Positions 14,109 to 23,506 are shown, numbered from the stretch's first letter. The stretch is DNA of 32,538 nt from Deltaproteobacteria bacterium (GCA_019310125.1 JAFDEW010000016.1:1-32538), one strand, 5' to 3'. Program-made: numbers and translations. The notes: generated from the sequence alone by a model not told the origin.

Positions 14109-16094
14109 TCAGCCCATAAACACAGCCAGTACGTTTTTTTTTGCATTGACATGCTGTATGGTTATCTGAATCAGGTCTTCGGGCTTCAAATCTATGCCGC
14201 TGGATACGGGCAGGTCGCATTCTATCATGTATTCGGGTATGACGATATGGTAGGTGTTTCTCTTTTTGTACAGCACAATAGCCTCTTCTTTTTGCCCGAT
14301 TCTTTTTTCAAGGTACTTCAAGAGCCAGTACCTGTGGCGGTTGAATTGAAGCTTTGATACGCAGCTCATCGGCGCTTCAAGCATCTGTATGATATTATCT
14401 ATTTCTTTGACAGTATAAGGCACTTCCAGGCCGAGAACTGCCCGTATCTGCCGCTGAGTGGCCAGATCAAAATATTTCCGGATGGGTGACGTTGCGGTAA
14501 CATAGGCATCCAGACCCAATCCCGAATGATGTTCAGGCTTCGGGTTTAGCACAAAACGGCTTAACAGCCTTCGCTGCTTACAGTTCTGGAATAAAGAGGC
14601 TTCAGTTCCCTTGTAGAGTCGTTCACGGGGTGCGATTTGAGACCTGTATATTGCCGGAGCGTTATGTTGGGCCAGGAATTTGGCCATGAGCCAGTTTGCC
14701 ATGATCATTATTTCCGAAACCAGCATCCTTCCGGGACTTTCCCTGTTCACTTTGTTTACGGTAACTTCGTTATTTTCATCGATCCATACATTAATATCCG
14801 GCAACGTGATCTGAACGGCTCCTGCAGCCATCCGGTTCTGACGGAATTGTTCCGCGATATCATGGAGTATGATAATTTCCTTGCTGTCTTGAGCAATCAT
14901 ATTAACATCGTAATAAGTGAGCTGGTGCTGTACCCGGATCAGGCTCGGAATTATTTCATAGTCGATGATTTCGCAGAATTTGGTTAACTTCACCATAATG
15001 CTGATGGCCGGGCGTAATTGTCCGGCTTTCAGGCTGCAAAGATTTTCGGCAAGACAGGGCGGAATCATCGATATTTTCTGATCGGGCATGTAAATTGAGC
15101 TGCCACGAACCAACGCCTCTTGATCGATACGGTCTCCTTTTTTAATAAAATGCCCCACATCGACAATATGAATTCCAAGATAATAATAATCACCATGATC
15201 TTCTATACTGATGGCATCATCGAAATCTAAAGTTGCCTGGCCGTCGATGGTCATCAACGAAAGCCCGGTCAAATCTTTGCGCATGCGGTCATCCGAAAAC
15301 CCCTGCTGTGAATCGGCCAGTTCCGTTGCGCTTTGCATGATATCGCCGGGGAAAGATGTTGAGATGTTATATTTATAAAGATCCGTATTTTCGTTTTTAT
15401 CAAAAACGCCCAGCTTAACCAAAACCTGAAAGATTTCTTCTTCAGGATCCATGCCGGCCTTTGCAAGCATTGCTTTGCCAAGGGTATAGGTTGTGCTTTC
15501 CTTTTGGAAAAGATAACATGATTTCAGGATGTTTATAATTTGGGTTTGGTTTTGGGGCGGGGAAGAGGGGGTATCATTCAAAACGTTTTTAAGCCATTCT
15601 CCGCCCTCTTCGATCATCCGATTTCTCCGCGCGGTTTCTTTTTCCTGATCGATTTTTTGTTCAACCTGATCTTGTGTACTGGGGAAAAAGCGATCACGGT
15701 TAAATTTAAAATAAAGTCTGTCTGAAAAAAATGCCCTGACAACCGCAGACTCGTGATCGCAACTCGGACTTTCCGGGAAACATAATCTGGTCATTGTGTC
15801 CAGATCGATCCATTCTTGTTCCGTGTTTACAACTTCCCATAATTCCTTGATATTTATATGAGCTATCAATGCGTTACGCCGGCTTGCTATCTCCTTTAAG
15901 GTATGGACCATGGTACTTCTTAAAATGGAAGGATCCAGACGCGTTTCGCACTTATGTGACAGACGACTTGCCGAAAGGTTGACCTCCCGGTTGGTTTCGG
16001 TCAAAAGTCTAAGCCTTTGATTTTTGACTTCAAGAACGACCGCACAAATAATTTTTTTACTGTCGATATATTCAACTACATTTCCTGATTCCAT
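14109..16094 (-). CDS. RNB-domain exoribonuclease (RNase II/R family)
   Basis: 661 residues from ATG 16094; six more residues are possible from ATG 16112, and neither start has a strong ribosome binding site. The N-terminal ~270 residues are divergent (VEYIDSKKI... SASRLSH), without the usual cold-shock pair. The RNB core follows with TIDGQATLDFDDAIS, whose acidic residues (D284, D290, D292, D293) bind the catalytic magnesium, then HIVDVGHFI, SSIYMP, AENLCSLKAGQ and TSPIRKYFDL. The end resembles an S1-like OB strand set. The family degrades RNA 3' to 5'. Downstream sits the ThrRS-type editing gene. Confidence 0.87.
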   Translation of the reverse strand: MESGNVVEYIDSKKIICAVVLEVKNQRLRLLTETNREVNLSASRLSHKCETRLDPSILRSTMVHTLKEIASRRNALIAHINIKELWEVVNTEQEWIDLDTMTRLCFPESPSCDHESAVVRAFFSDRLYFKFNRDRFFPSTQDQVEQKIDQEKETARRNRMIEEGGEWLKNVLNDTPSSPPQNQTQIINILKSCYLFQKESTTYTLGKAMLAKAGMDPEEEIFQVLVKLGVFDKNENTDLYKYNISTSFPGDIMQSATELADSQQGFSDDRMRKDLTGLSLMTIDGQATLDFDDAISIEDHGDYYYLGIHIVDVGHFIKKGDRIDQEALVRGSSIYMPDQKISMIPPCLAENLCSLKAGQLRPAISIMVKLTKFCEIIDYEIIPSLIRVQHQLTYYDVNMIAQDSKEIIILHDIAEQFRQNRMAAGAVQITLPDINVWIDENNEVTVNKVNRESPGRMLVSEIMIMANWLMAKFLAQHNAPAIYRSQIAPRERLYKGTEASLFQNCKQRRLLSRFVLNPKPEHHSGLGLDAYVTATSPIRKYFDLATQRQIRAVLGLEVPYTVKEIDNIIQMLEAPMSCVSKLQFNRHRYWLLKYLEKRIGQKEEAIVLYKKRNTYHIVIPEYMIECDLPVSSGIDLKPEDLIQITIQHVNAKKNVLAVFMG

Positions 16095-16279
16095 AGCTGG
16101 GTACCATACCAATCACTGCTGTGAAAGTCAATGTAAGGTGAAGCGTCAAAATCCGATGTAATCTCGAAGGATTTATTATTTTCAGTCGCCCTGACTCAAA
16201 AAAAGAATTTGACTTTATTTTAAGTTCTGGTTATCAAAAAGGTTTTCGATAACAAACTTTTCAAAGGATATATATTTTA

Positions 16280-16657
16280 ATGATTACACTCGATTTTAAA
16301 AAGATGGGCGGATTGATACCGGCCATTGCTCAGGATTATGAAACCGGTGAAGTTTTAATGCTGGCGTTTATGAATCAAGACGCATGGGAAGCAACCCTTG
16401 CCACCGGAAATGCCACTTATTACAGCCGCACCAGACAAACGCTTTGGATAAAAGGAAAAACGTCCGGAAATATGCAACTCGTAAAAGAAATTAGGATCGA
16501 TTGTGATGATGATACAATATTGCTCAAAGTTGAACAGGTAGGAGGCGCGTCCTGTCACTTAGGTTATAGAAGCTGTTTTTTTAAAAAGGTCGAAAATGGA
16601 TCAATCCGGATTATCGGTGAACCGGTATTTAATCCTGAGGAGGTATATAATAAATGA
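16280..16657 (+). CDS. hisI: Phosphoribosyl-AMP cyclohydrolase
   Basis: A 125-residue stand-alone HisI domain. Hallmarks are [60 protein letters not shown]; the aspartates bind magnesium and the two cysteines with the histidine bind zinc. It opens the purine-derived ring in the third step of histidine synthesis. No HisE (pyrophosphohydrolase) domain is attached. The last codons overlap the start of hisG by four bases (ATGA), so the two are translationally coupled. AAAGGA precedes the start. Confidence 0.94.
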   Translation: MITLDFKKMGGLIPAIAQDYETGEVLMLAFMNQDAWEATLATGNATYYSRTRQTLWIKGKTSGNMQLVKEIRIDCDDDTILLKVEQVGGASCHLGYRSCFFKKVENGSIRIIGEPVFNPEEVYNK

Positions 16658-17529
16658 CAACCCTGTTAAAATTGGGGATTCCCAAGGGAAGCCTGCAAAA
16701 CGCAACTATAGACCTGTTCAAGCGTTCCGGATGGAAGATTAATGTCAACGGCAGAAGCTATTTCCCCGACATAAATGATGATACCATCGAATGCACCCTG
16801 TGCAGGGCTCAGGAAATGTCCCGTCATGTTGAAAACGGCACCCTGGATGCCGGACTTACGGGTAAGGACTGGATCGCTGAAAACAAATCTGATGTCCACG
16901 TGATCACCGATCTTGTCTACTCCAAAACAAGTGCCAGGCCTGCCCGATGGGTGCTGGCGGTTGCCCCGGATTCTTCCATTAAAAAACTAGAAGATCTTGA
17001 AGGAAAAAAAATATCCACCGAACTGGTTGAATATACCAAAAACTATTTTTCCGAACGTAACATTAATGTCACCGTTGAATTTTCCTGGGGGGCTACGGAA
17101 GCAAAAGTGGTTTCCGGTCTTGCCGATGCCATTGTGGAAGTCACTGAGACGGAAAGCACCATTAAGGCTCACGGGCTGAAAATTATCCATGAATTTATGC
17201 AGACCTATACTCAACTCATCGTTAACCACAATTCATGGAAGGATCCCCAAAAAAAAGAAAAACTTGAACAAATCGCGCTGTTACTCAAAGGTGCGCTCGT
17301 GGCTGAAAAGCTTGTGGGGATTAAAATGAATGTTTCGGATACTCGCCTTGAAAAGATTGTATCCCTGCTCCCCAGCCTCAACGCACCAACAGTTGCACCG
17401 CTTTACAACTCAAACTGGTTTTCTGTGGAAACGGTGGTGGATACCAGTATTGTCAGAGACCTTATCCCAAAGCTTTTGAAACACGGCGCTGAGGGCATTA
17501 TAGAATACCCTCTGAACAAGGTTGTTTAA
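16654..17529 (+). CDS. hisG: ATP phosphoribosyltransferase, long form
   Basis: 291 residues, the long form with the C-terminal regulatory HisG_C domain that binds histidine, so no HisZ partner should be needed. Motifs: LGIPKGSLQ at the start, [11 protein letters not shown], the phosphate-binding region [13 protein letters not shown] and the C-terminal [21 protein letters not shown]. It commits ATP and PRPP to histidine synthesis and is feedback inhibited in this form. GAGGAGG lies upstream of its ATG inside hisI. The aminotransferase gene starts nine bases after its stop, giving one three-gene unit. Confidence 0.94.
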   Translation: MTTLLKLGIPKGSLQNATIDLFKRSGWKINVNGRSYFPDINDDTIECTLCRAQEMSRHVENGTLDAGLTGKDWIAENKSDVHVITDLVYSKTSARPARWVLAVAPDSSIKKLEDLEGKKISTELVEYTKNYFSERNINVTVEFSWGATEAKVVSGLADAIVEVTETESTIKAHGLKIIHEFMQTYTQLIVNHNSWKDPQKKEKLEQIALLLKGALVAEKLVGIKMNVSDTRLEKIVSLLPSLNAPTVAPLYNSNWFSVETVVDTSIVRDLIPKLLKHGAEGIIEYPLNKVV

Positions 17530-17538
17530 GGAACAGAA

Positions 17539-18699
17539 ATGATATCCAATCGAACCAAAGAAATGACCCCTTTCATCGTAATGGACGTTCTGGAGAGGGC
17601 CAACGAAATGGAACGTCAGGGGATTCATGTGATCCACCTGGAAGTGGGCGAACCTGATTTTGATACCCCTCAATGCATTAAGGATGCTGCCTGCAAGGCA
17701 CTGGACAACGGCCATACCCATTATACGCACAGCCTGGGTATGATAGAGCTCAGAGAAGCCATCAGTGAGCATTATTTAAAGACATACGGCGTGTCGGTGG
17801 ATCCCGATCAGATCGTAATATCATCAGGCACTTCTCCGGCCATGTTTGTCATGTTCTCCGCCCTTCTGGAAAAAGGAGACCAGGTCATTGTCTCGGATCC
17901 TCATTATGCCTGCTACCCTAATTTTATAAAATTCGTTCAGGGCGAGCCCGTATTCATCCCCGTGTACGAAGAAGACGGCTTTCAATACCGACCCGAAGCC
18001 ATTGAACAAAAGATCACCCGGAGGACAAAAGGAATATTTATCAACTCCCCGTCCAATCCAACCGGAAATTTACTTTCCAAAGACCGAATGAAGGCAATTG
18101 CCGCCCTGTCTTTAAAACCGGACTCACCGTATATTATCTCGGATGAAATCTATCATGGCCTGGTTTACGAGGGAAAAGAACACTCGATACTGGAATTTAC
18201 GAAAAAGGCATTTGTTTTCAACGGGTTTTCAAAACTTTATGCCATGACCGGATTGCGGCTCGGTTACATGATCGCACCCAAACACTTCATTCGCTCCATA
18301 CAAAAGCTTCAACAAAACTTTTTTATTTCGGCCAATGCCATGGTTCAAGTCGCTGGAATCGCGGCTTTTAAAGAGGCCGGAGAAGATATTTTACGCATGA
18401 AGCGAATTTATAATGAACGAAGGCAATACATGATCCGCCGCCTTAAAGATATGGGTCTCGGGATTACCGTGGAGCCCACAGGGGCTTTTTATGTGTTTGC
18501 CAATGCAAAACACATTTCCGGTGACTCGTATAAACTGGCTTTTGATATTCTTGAAAAAGCCCATGTGGGTGTGGCGCCCGGCATCGATTTCGGAAAAAAC
18601 GGCGAAGGATACCTTCGATTTTCATATGCAACCTCCATGGAAAACATCGCCCAGGGCATGGACCGGTTGGAAAATTACTTTCATAAAAGGGAGTCGTAA
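17539..18699 (+). CDS. Class I/II PLP-dependent aminotransferase (aspartate aminotransferase type)
   Basis: 386 residues of fold-type I. The PLP lysine is Lys232 in NGFSKLYAMTGLRLGY; NSPSNPTGN, DEIYHGLVY and LRFSYATS complete the pattern, with GxPDFDTP at the N-terminus. It most resembles the AspC/AlaT-like subgroup. Its place just after hisI-hisG might suggest histidinol-phosphate transamination, but the motif set is that of the aspartate family, so that would be a guess. AAGGAACAGA before the ATG acts as ribosome binding site. A family I palindrome copy follows 95 bases after the stop. Confidence 0.88.
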   Translation: MISNRTKEMTPFIVMDVLERANEMERQGIHVIHLEVGEPDFDTPQCIKDAACKALDNGHTHYTHSLGMIELREAISEHYLKTYGVSVDPDQIVISSGTSPAMFVMFSALLEKGDQVIVSDPHYACYPNFIKFVQGEPVFIPVYEEDGFQYRPEAIEQKITRRTKGIFINSPSNPTGNLLSKDRMKAIAALSLKPDSPYIISDEIYHGLVYEGKEHSILEFTKKAFVFNGFSKLYAMTGLRLGYMIAPKHFIRSIQKLQQNFFISANAMVQVAGIAAFKEAGEDILRMKRIYNERRQYMIRRLKDMGLGITVEPTGAFYVFANAKHISGDSYKLAFDILEKAHVGVAPGIDFGKNGEGYLRFSYATSMENIAQGMDRLENYFHKRES

Positions 18700-18794
18700 T
18701 CAGGACATACTTGCAATTCACACAGCCTCTTATTATAATATCTAATCGTTATCATGGACCGACCCCGACATTGAGACATTCTAAAACTAACACT

Positions 18795-18932
18795 TGATGA
18801 ACTCGTAAAAAGTCCGACTTAGACGGTTTCGTAAAAAGTTCAAATTCAAGGCGTGCAAATTTTGTAATCATGAGGCGTACTTTTCGTACGTTGAATGATT
18901 ACGAAATGCAGCACAACGCAGAAGTTGGACTT
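18795..18932. repeat. Palindromic element, family I copy 2 (inverted, truncated by 14 bp)
   Basis: The reverse complement matches 12531-12668 base for base without gaps, with four mismatches in 138. The tail is 18795-18821 and the core 18822-18932, but the outermost 14 bases of one terminal repeat are missing. It stops eight bases before the engB start codon. The tip keeps CGTAC-TTTTC-GTACG. Confidence 0.88.
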
Positions 18933-18940
18933 ATCTACCT

Positions 18941-19525
18941 ATGATCATAAAATCGGCTGAATTTGTTAAAAGTGCTGTCAAACCGGCTCAGTATCCTGAT
19001 GCAGTTTTGCCGGAGTTCGCTTTTACCGGGCGTTCCAATGTGGGCAAATCTTCTCTGATCAATACCCTGGTAAACCGAAAACGGCTGGTAAAGACCAGCG
19101 CCACCCCCGGACGCACCCAGCTGATCAATTTTTTTCTCATAAACAAGATGTTTTCGTTTGTGGACCTTCCGGGATTCGGATATGCAAAGGTTCCGGCTTC
19201 CGTGAGGAAAAAATGGGGTCCCATGATTGAGACATACCTTTCAACCCGAAAGACGCTGAAAGGGGTGGCCCTTATCATGGATGTTCGGCGCATCCCCGGC
19301 ATACAGGACCTTAATTTTATCGAATGGTTGTATTATTACAACATTCCCGGTATCTTGATACTGACAAAAGCGGATAAGCTCTCCAAAACAAAACGGTTGA
19401 CACAGCAGGCCACCATAGCCAAAGCTTTAAGTGTGGATAAAAATGACCTGGTCCTGTTTTCAGCCAAATCCCGTCTGGGAAAAGATGTGGTATGGGATGC
19501 TATTGAAGGGTTGATCGGTTATTAA
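18941..19525 (+). CDS. engB: Ribosome biogenesis GTP-binding protein EngB/YsxC
   Basis: 194 residues, the usual size. G1 is GRSNVGKSS, followed by the switch I region TPGRTQLINFF, G3 DLPGFGYAKVP, G4 TKADK and G5-like FSAKS. EngB is an essential GTPase assisting late 50S assembly. The start is fixed by the family's short N-terminus (MIIKSAEFVKSA). No Shine-Dalgarno sequence is visible; the truncated family I repeat ends only eight bases upstream and may have replaced the native leader. The gene is flanked by two copies of this repeat family. Confidence 0.94.
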   Translation: MIIKSAEFVKSAVKPAQYPDAVLPEFAFTGRSNVGKSSLINTLVNRKRLVKTSATPGRTQLINFFLINKMFSFVDLPGFGYAKVPASVRKKWGPMIETYLSTRKTLKGVALIMDVRRIPGIQDLNFIEWLYYYNIPGILILTKADKLSKTKRLTQQATIAKALSVDKNDLVLFSAKSRLGKDVVWDAIEGLIGY

Positions 19526-19529
19526 CCAT

Positions 19530-19680
19530 GACGGCTTCGTAAAAAGTCCAACTTCTGCGTTGCGCTGCATTCCTCGTCACTGAGACGTACTATAAGTACG
19601 TCTCATTCCTTGGAATTTGCGCGCCTTGAATTTGGAGCTTTTTACTTTGCCGTCGGATTTTGACTTTTTACGAGACTGTC
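19530..19680. repeat. Palindromic element, family I copy 3 (125-bp core plus 26-nt tail)
   Basis: Same build as copy 1: outer GACGGCTTCGTAAAAAGTCC, core of 125 bp ending GCCGTC at 19654, and a tail with GACTTTTTACGAG to 19680. The inner third has changed sequence yet folds perfectly: TGAGACGTAC-TATAA-GTACGTCTCA. The right inner arm is slightly degraded (TTTACTTTGCCGTC). It starts five bases after the engB stop, in the same orientation as copy 1. Confidence 0.83.
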
Positions 19681-19766
19681 AACCATAATGTAGTAACATC
19701 TATAATCTGTTTCCAATTTACAGAAAGAATTCAGGATGTTTTGAAAATTTCATTTGAAAAATAATT

Positions 19767-20552
19767 ATGACCATACCATTACTTAAAAGGCATTTTTCTG
19801 TAATGTGCAAATTTCTTGTTTGTTGCAGTGTGCCGGCATTTCTTTTTTATGGGTGTACAACCGTAACGCCCCCCGTAACGCCCCCCGCAACACCTCCGGG
19901 GCATCCCAAACCTTATAAGATCGGAAAAAACTGGTACAAACCGCTGCCCCACGCACGAGGGTTCAGCCAGCGCGGAAAGGCGTCCTGGTACGGCAGAAAA
20001 TTTCACGGCAGAAAGACGGCCAACGGCGAAATTTACGACATGTATGCCATGACAGCTGCTCACAAAACTCTCCCCTTTGGAATTTATCTCAGCGTATGCA
20101 ATATAGAAAACAACAGGAAGATCGAAGTCAGAGTCAACGACCGGGGTCCTTTTGTCCGGGGCAGGATCCTCGACCTTTCTTACACTGCCGCAAAAAAGCT
20201 TGGAATGGTCGGTCCGGGTACGGCTGAAGTTGAAATCGTGGCTCTCGGTGCCATTGCTCAGCCAAAACAGCCCGGCAGTACCGGTCGATCCTATATTCCA
20301 GGGAACTATTATCAAGGGAATTTTACCGTTCAGATTGGTGCATTCAGCGAATTGGAAAACGCTCAAAGACTGAAACAAGAACTTGGCCGATCATACGGAA
20401 ATGCTTATATAACTATATCTTACAATGGAAAAGGTACGTTATACCGGGTGCGGGTGGGCAGATTTTCTACTTTGGAACAGGCAAATAAACATGAAGAATA
20501 TATGATTCAAAACGGGTTTAAGGGCGCCCTTGCAATTGCAGAAGACAATTAA
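19767..20552 (+). CDS. rlpA: Septal ring lytic transglycosylase, RlpA family lipoprotein
   Basis: 261 residues. A hydrophobic leader ends in YGC (Cys30), a lipobox-like site; the start might instead be ATG 19803. A Pro/Thr run (VTPPVTPPATPP), coded by a short tandem DNA repeat, links to the double-psi barrel: GKASWYGRKFHGRKTANGE, LPFG, VRVNDRGPFVRGRILDLS. The Asp in NDRG and the WYG histidine region are the catalytic signature. A SPOR domain (~185-258, FTVQIGAFSELENAQ, YRVRVGRFSTLEQA) should bind denuded peptidoglycan at the septum. RlpA cleaves glycan strands lacking stem peptides. gmhB overlaps its 3' end by 23 bases. Confidence 0.9.
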   Translation: MTIPLLKRHFSVMCKFLVCCSVPAFLFYGCTTVTPPVTPPATPPGHPKPYKIGKNWYKPLPHARGFSQRGKASWYGRKFHGRKTANGEIYDMYAMTAAHKTLPFGIYLSVCNIENNRKIEVRVNDRGPFVRGRILDLSYTAAKKLGMVGPGTAEVEIVALGAIAQPKQPGSTGRSYIPGNYYQGNFTVQIGAFSELENAQRLKQELGRSYGNAYITISYNGKGTLYRVRVGRFSTLEQANKHEEYMIQNGFKGALAIAEDN

Positions 20553-21129
20553 AAAAGAAAATCTCCGAAAAGTTGTTTTTCTGGACCGGGACGGCGTTAT
20601 TAACCGGGATTCTCCGGATTACATCAAAAGCTGGTCTGAATTTGAGTTTCTACCTGGAAGTTTAGAGGCGATAAGACTGCTGACTTTAAATGAATTTGCC
20701 GTTATTGTTATCACAAACCAATCGGTTATCAATCGAAAGATGGTATCCGGAAAAGGGCTTGACGACCTGCACACCCTGATTAAAAAAGCCGTCACCTCCA
20801 ATGGCGGTCAAATAAAAGATATATTTTATTGTCCGCATGTACCGGAAGACCGTTGTAGTTGCCGGAAGCCAAATCCCGGACTGATTTTTAAGGCCAAAGA
20901 GAAATACCGGATTCATATTGCAACCTCGGTCATGGTTGGCGATAGTGCAAAGGATATCGAATGTGCCCGGAATGCCGGGTGCGGTCACGCTGTTCTGGTA
21001 AAAACAGGTAACGGAGAAGAAGCTGAAAAAATTCTGAAAGAAAAATCAATCTTTCCCGACTTTATCGCCCGGGACCTTTTAGAAGCGGTCGGCTGGATCC
21101 TTGCCCACAATAATTATGACCTAAGTTGA
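20530..21129 (+). CDS. gmhB: D-glycero-D-manno-heptose 1,7-bisphosphate 7-phosphatase (HAD-IIIA)
   Basis: 199 residues from TTG 20530, with AAGGG six bases upstream inside rlpA; a TTG at 20536 is the alternative, and no ATG or GTG is available before the conserved VFLDRDGVIN. HAD motifs are DRDG (nucleophile Asp), VITNQS, the zinc knuckle CPHVPEDRCSCRKPNPG and GDSAKDIECARNAG. GmhB makes heptose 1-phosphate for the LPS inner core, consistent with a Gram-negative envelope; a histidinol-phosphatase role is a less likely alternative. The 3' end (Asp-Leu-Ser-stop) is coded by the left arm of palindrome family II copy B. Confidence 0.88.
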   Translation: MQLQKTIKKENLRKVVFLDRDGVINRDSPDYIKSWSEFEFLPGSLEAIRLLTLNEFAVIVITNQSVINRKMVSGKGLDDLHTLIKKAVTSNGGQIKDIFYCPHVPEDRCSCRKPNPGLIFKAKEKYRIHIATSVMVGDSAKDIECARNAGCGHAVLVKTGNGEEAEKILKEKSIFPDFIARDLLEAVGWILAHNNYDLS

Positions 21130-21319
21130 GCGATTTTCAAGTTTGCCGCAGATACAAGGAAGATGTTGTTTCGCTATAGTCGTCTATGCGGAACGGCATC
21201 TGACGCAGTAGATGCGGTGAAATTGGAAATCCTCAAATTATTGAAATTCAAAATGTCAGAATACCTTAAAAATATTGTTAAATTAATCATTTCAAAAATT
21301 TGAAACGCTCAATTTAGGT
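21119..21319. repeat. Palindromic element, family II copy B
   Basis: The left arm ACCTAAGTTGAGCGATTTTC starts in the last codons of gmhB and pairs with the right arm ending CGCTCAATTTAGGT at 21319. An internal hairpin tip is CGCTATAG-TCGT-CTATGCG. The right half is AT-rich and less symmetric. The element fills the gap exactly to the recD2 ATG. Confidence 0.72.
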
Positions 21320-23506
21320 ATGAATAAATCCCTTCCCACAAATACCCTTGAAGGATGTCTGGAAAGAATCACCTTTTTTAACGCTGAAAACCATTATACC
21401 ATTGCAAAATTAAAGACCAGCAAGACCCATAATATGGTCACCATCGTGGGCACAATGGCGGCGGTCAATCCGGGCCAGACCCTTAAAATTGAAGGGACCT
21501 GGGAAACCCATCCCAGATATGGCCAGCAGTTTAAAATTATATCCTATGAAGTTGTTTTGCCGGCAACCATCGATGGGATCAAAAAATATCTGGAATCCGG
21601 CATTATCAAGGGAATCGGGCCTTCCATGGCCAAGCGGATCGTCAGCTGTTTCGGAGCGGACACTTTTGAAATAATAGAACAACACCCTGAGAAACTGCTG
21701 GAGGTTAAAGCGATCGGACAGGCAAAGGCCGCATTAATATGCAATGCCTGGAAAGACCATCATGTTGCAAGAAGTTTAATGCAGTTTCTCCAGCGTATGG
21801 GTGTCCAAACCGGTTATTGTGCAAAAATACTCAAAGCATACGGCCCGGATTCCGTCAACATCATCCGCAAAGACCCGTTTCGTTTGACAACGGATATCCC
21901 CGGCATCGGATTCTATTTCGCCGATACCGTGGCCCGGAAGATGGGAATTGAAAAAGACCAGCCTCGGCGAGTGAGGGCGTGCATTATCCATGTAATGGAA
22001 CAAGTTGCAAATCAAGGAGATGTTTTTGTATATAAAGATCAACTGGTTGATCGTTGTAAAATTTTTTTTCAGATCAATCCCGATGCAACCCTGGATGAAA
22101 TCGACAGGCTCTGTGACGCCCGAGAACTGGTTGTTGAAAATGCACCGGAAGATCCGGACAACAAAATTGTTTATCTGAAAGAAATTCATCAGGCGGAAAC
22201 CGGTATTGCAGACAGACTCAAAGCCCTGTTATCTGTTCCCGTGGCGTCGCCCGGTATCGACACGGAACTTATTGCAAAAGAAGTTCAAAAAAAACTGGCC
22301 ATAACCCTGGCTTTGGAACAGCTTGCCGCCCTTGAAAAAATACTTATCCACAGAGCGGTTATCATAACCGGAGGACCAGGGACCGGAAAGACAACGCTCA
22401 TTCGATCGATTAATGCCGTGTTTTCAGCCCTCGGGAAACGGGTTCTTCTTGCGGCGCCTACCGGACGGGCAGCCCGGCGGCTGTCCGAGGTTACCCGGAG
22501 CAAGGCGAAAACCATTCATAAATTGCTGGGATTTAATTTCAAAGAGAATCTGTTCGAAAAAAACCCGGATAACCCCCTTGATACGGATGCAATGATTATT
22601 GATGAAGCTTCCATGGTGGATACCCTTTTAATGTATCACCTGATAAAGGCGCTTCCAATGACCTCTGTATTGATACTGGTCGGGGATATTTTTCAGCTGC
22701 CGTCCGTTGGCCCGGGCAACGTGCTTTCCGATATGATCACATCGAAGCTCATACCGGTTTTTTATCTGAAAAAAATATTCAGGCAGGCCCAGGAAAGCCC
22801 TATTGTCTTGAATGCTCACCGGGTTCGCCGGGGGGAATCTCCGGTTCTGAAATCTATAGGTGATTCGGACGGTGTTTCCGAGTTTTATTTTATGGAACAA
22901 CAGAATCAAAATAAGGTGGTGTCAACGATTGTTGAATTATGCACCCGAACCATCCCTGAACGTTTCGAGCTTGATCCCATGGATGAGGTCCAGGTTCTCA
23001 CCCCGATGCACAAAGGTCTGATCGGTACGACCAACCTCAACCAGGTGCTTCAAAAGGCCTTGAATCCAAACCCGGCTATGATTGAAGCCATGGGCGGTGC
23101 TTTCAAAATCGGCGACAAAATTATGCACCTGAAAAATAATTATCAAAAAGAGGTTTTCAACGGAGATATCGGAATCATAAGCTCTGTTAATAAAAAAGAA
23201 AAGCAGCTCTCGGTGGACTACTACGGCAGGATTGTACCTTACGATTTTACCGAAACAGATGAAATATCCCTGGCATATGCCATATCGGTTCACAAGTCAC
23301 AAGGATCGGAATACCCTGCCGTGATATTGCCGATAATGACCCAGCATTATGTTCTTTTGCAGCGGAACCTGTTATACACTGCAATGACAAGGGGGAAAAA
23401 TCTGGTAATTCTTGTGGGGACAAAAAAAGCCCTGAATATTGCCCTTAAAAACAACAAGCCCACAGAGCGCCGTTCCGGTCTTGCTTTTCGGCTGATGGAT
23501 AATTAA
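21320..23506 (+). CDS. recD2: RecD-like ATP-dependent DNA helicase RecD2
   Basis: 728 residues, normal for RecD2. The N-terminal OB-like and helix-hairpin-helix region (IKGIGPSMAKRIV, LLEVKAIGQAKA, IPGIGFYFAD) precedes the superfamily 1 helicase core with Walker A GGPGTGKTT (Lys357), APTGRAARRL (Ia), DEASMVD (II), GDIFQLPSVGPG (III), the 2B beta-hairpin region and SVHKSQGSEYP (motif V/VI region) ending in TAMTRGK. RecD2 unwinds 5' to 3' without RecBC and acts in repair and mismatch processing. The start has no clear ribosome binding site because the upstream bases belong to palindrome family II. Confidence 0.92.
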   Translation: MNKSLPTNTLEGCLERITFFNAENHYTIAKLKTSKTHNMVTIVGTMAAVNPGQTLKIEGTWETHPRYGQQFKIISYEVVLPATIDGIKKYLESGIIKGIGPSMAKRIVSCFGADTFEIIEQHPEKLLEVKAIGQAKAALICNAWKDHHVARSLMQFLQRMGVQTGYCAKILKAYGPDSVNIIRKDPFRLTTDIPGIGFYFADTVARKMGIEKDQPRRVRACIIHVMEQVANQGDVFVYKDQLVDRCKIFFQINPDATLDEIDRLCDARELVVENAPEDPDNKIVYLKEIHQAETGIADRLKALLSVPVASPGIDTELIAKEVQKKLAITLALEQLAALEKILIHRAVIITGGPGTGKTTLIRSINAVFSALGKRVLLAAPTGRAARRLSEVTRSKAKTIHKLLGFNFKENLFEKNPDNPLDTDAMIIDEASMVDTLLMYHLIKALPMTSVLILVGDIFQLPSVGPGNVLSDMITSKLIPVFYLKKIFRQAQESPIVLNAHRVRRGESPVLKSIGDSDGVSEFYFMEQQNQNKVVSTIVELCTRTIPERFELDPMDEVQVLTPMHKGLIGTTNLNQVLQKALNPNPAMIEAMGGAFKIGDKIMHLKNNYQKEVFNGDIGIISSVNKKEKQLSVDYYGRIVPYDFTETDEISLAYAISVHKSQGSEYPAVILPIMTQHYVLLQRNLLYTAMTRGKNLVILVGTKKALNIALKNNKPTERRSGLAFRLMDN

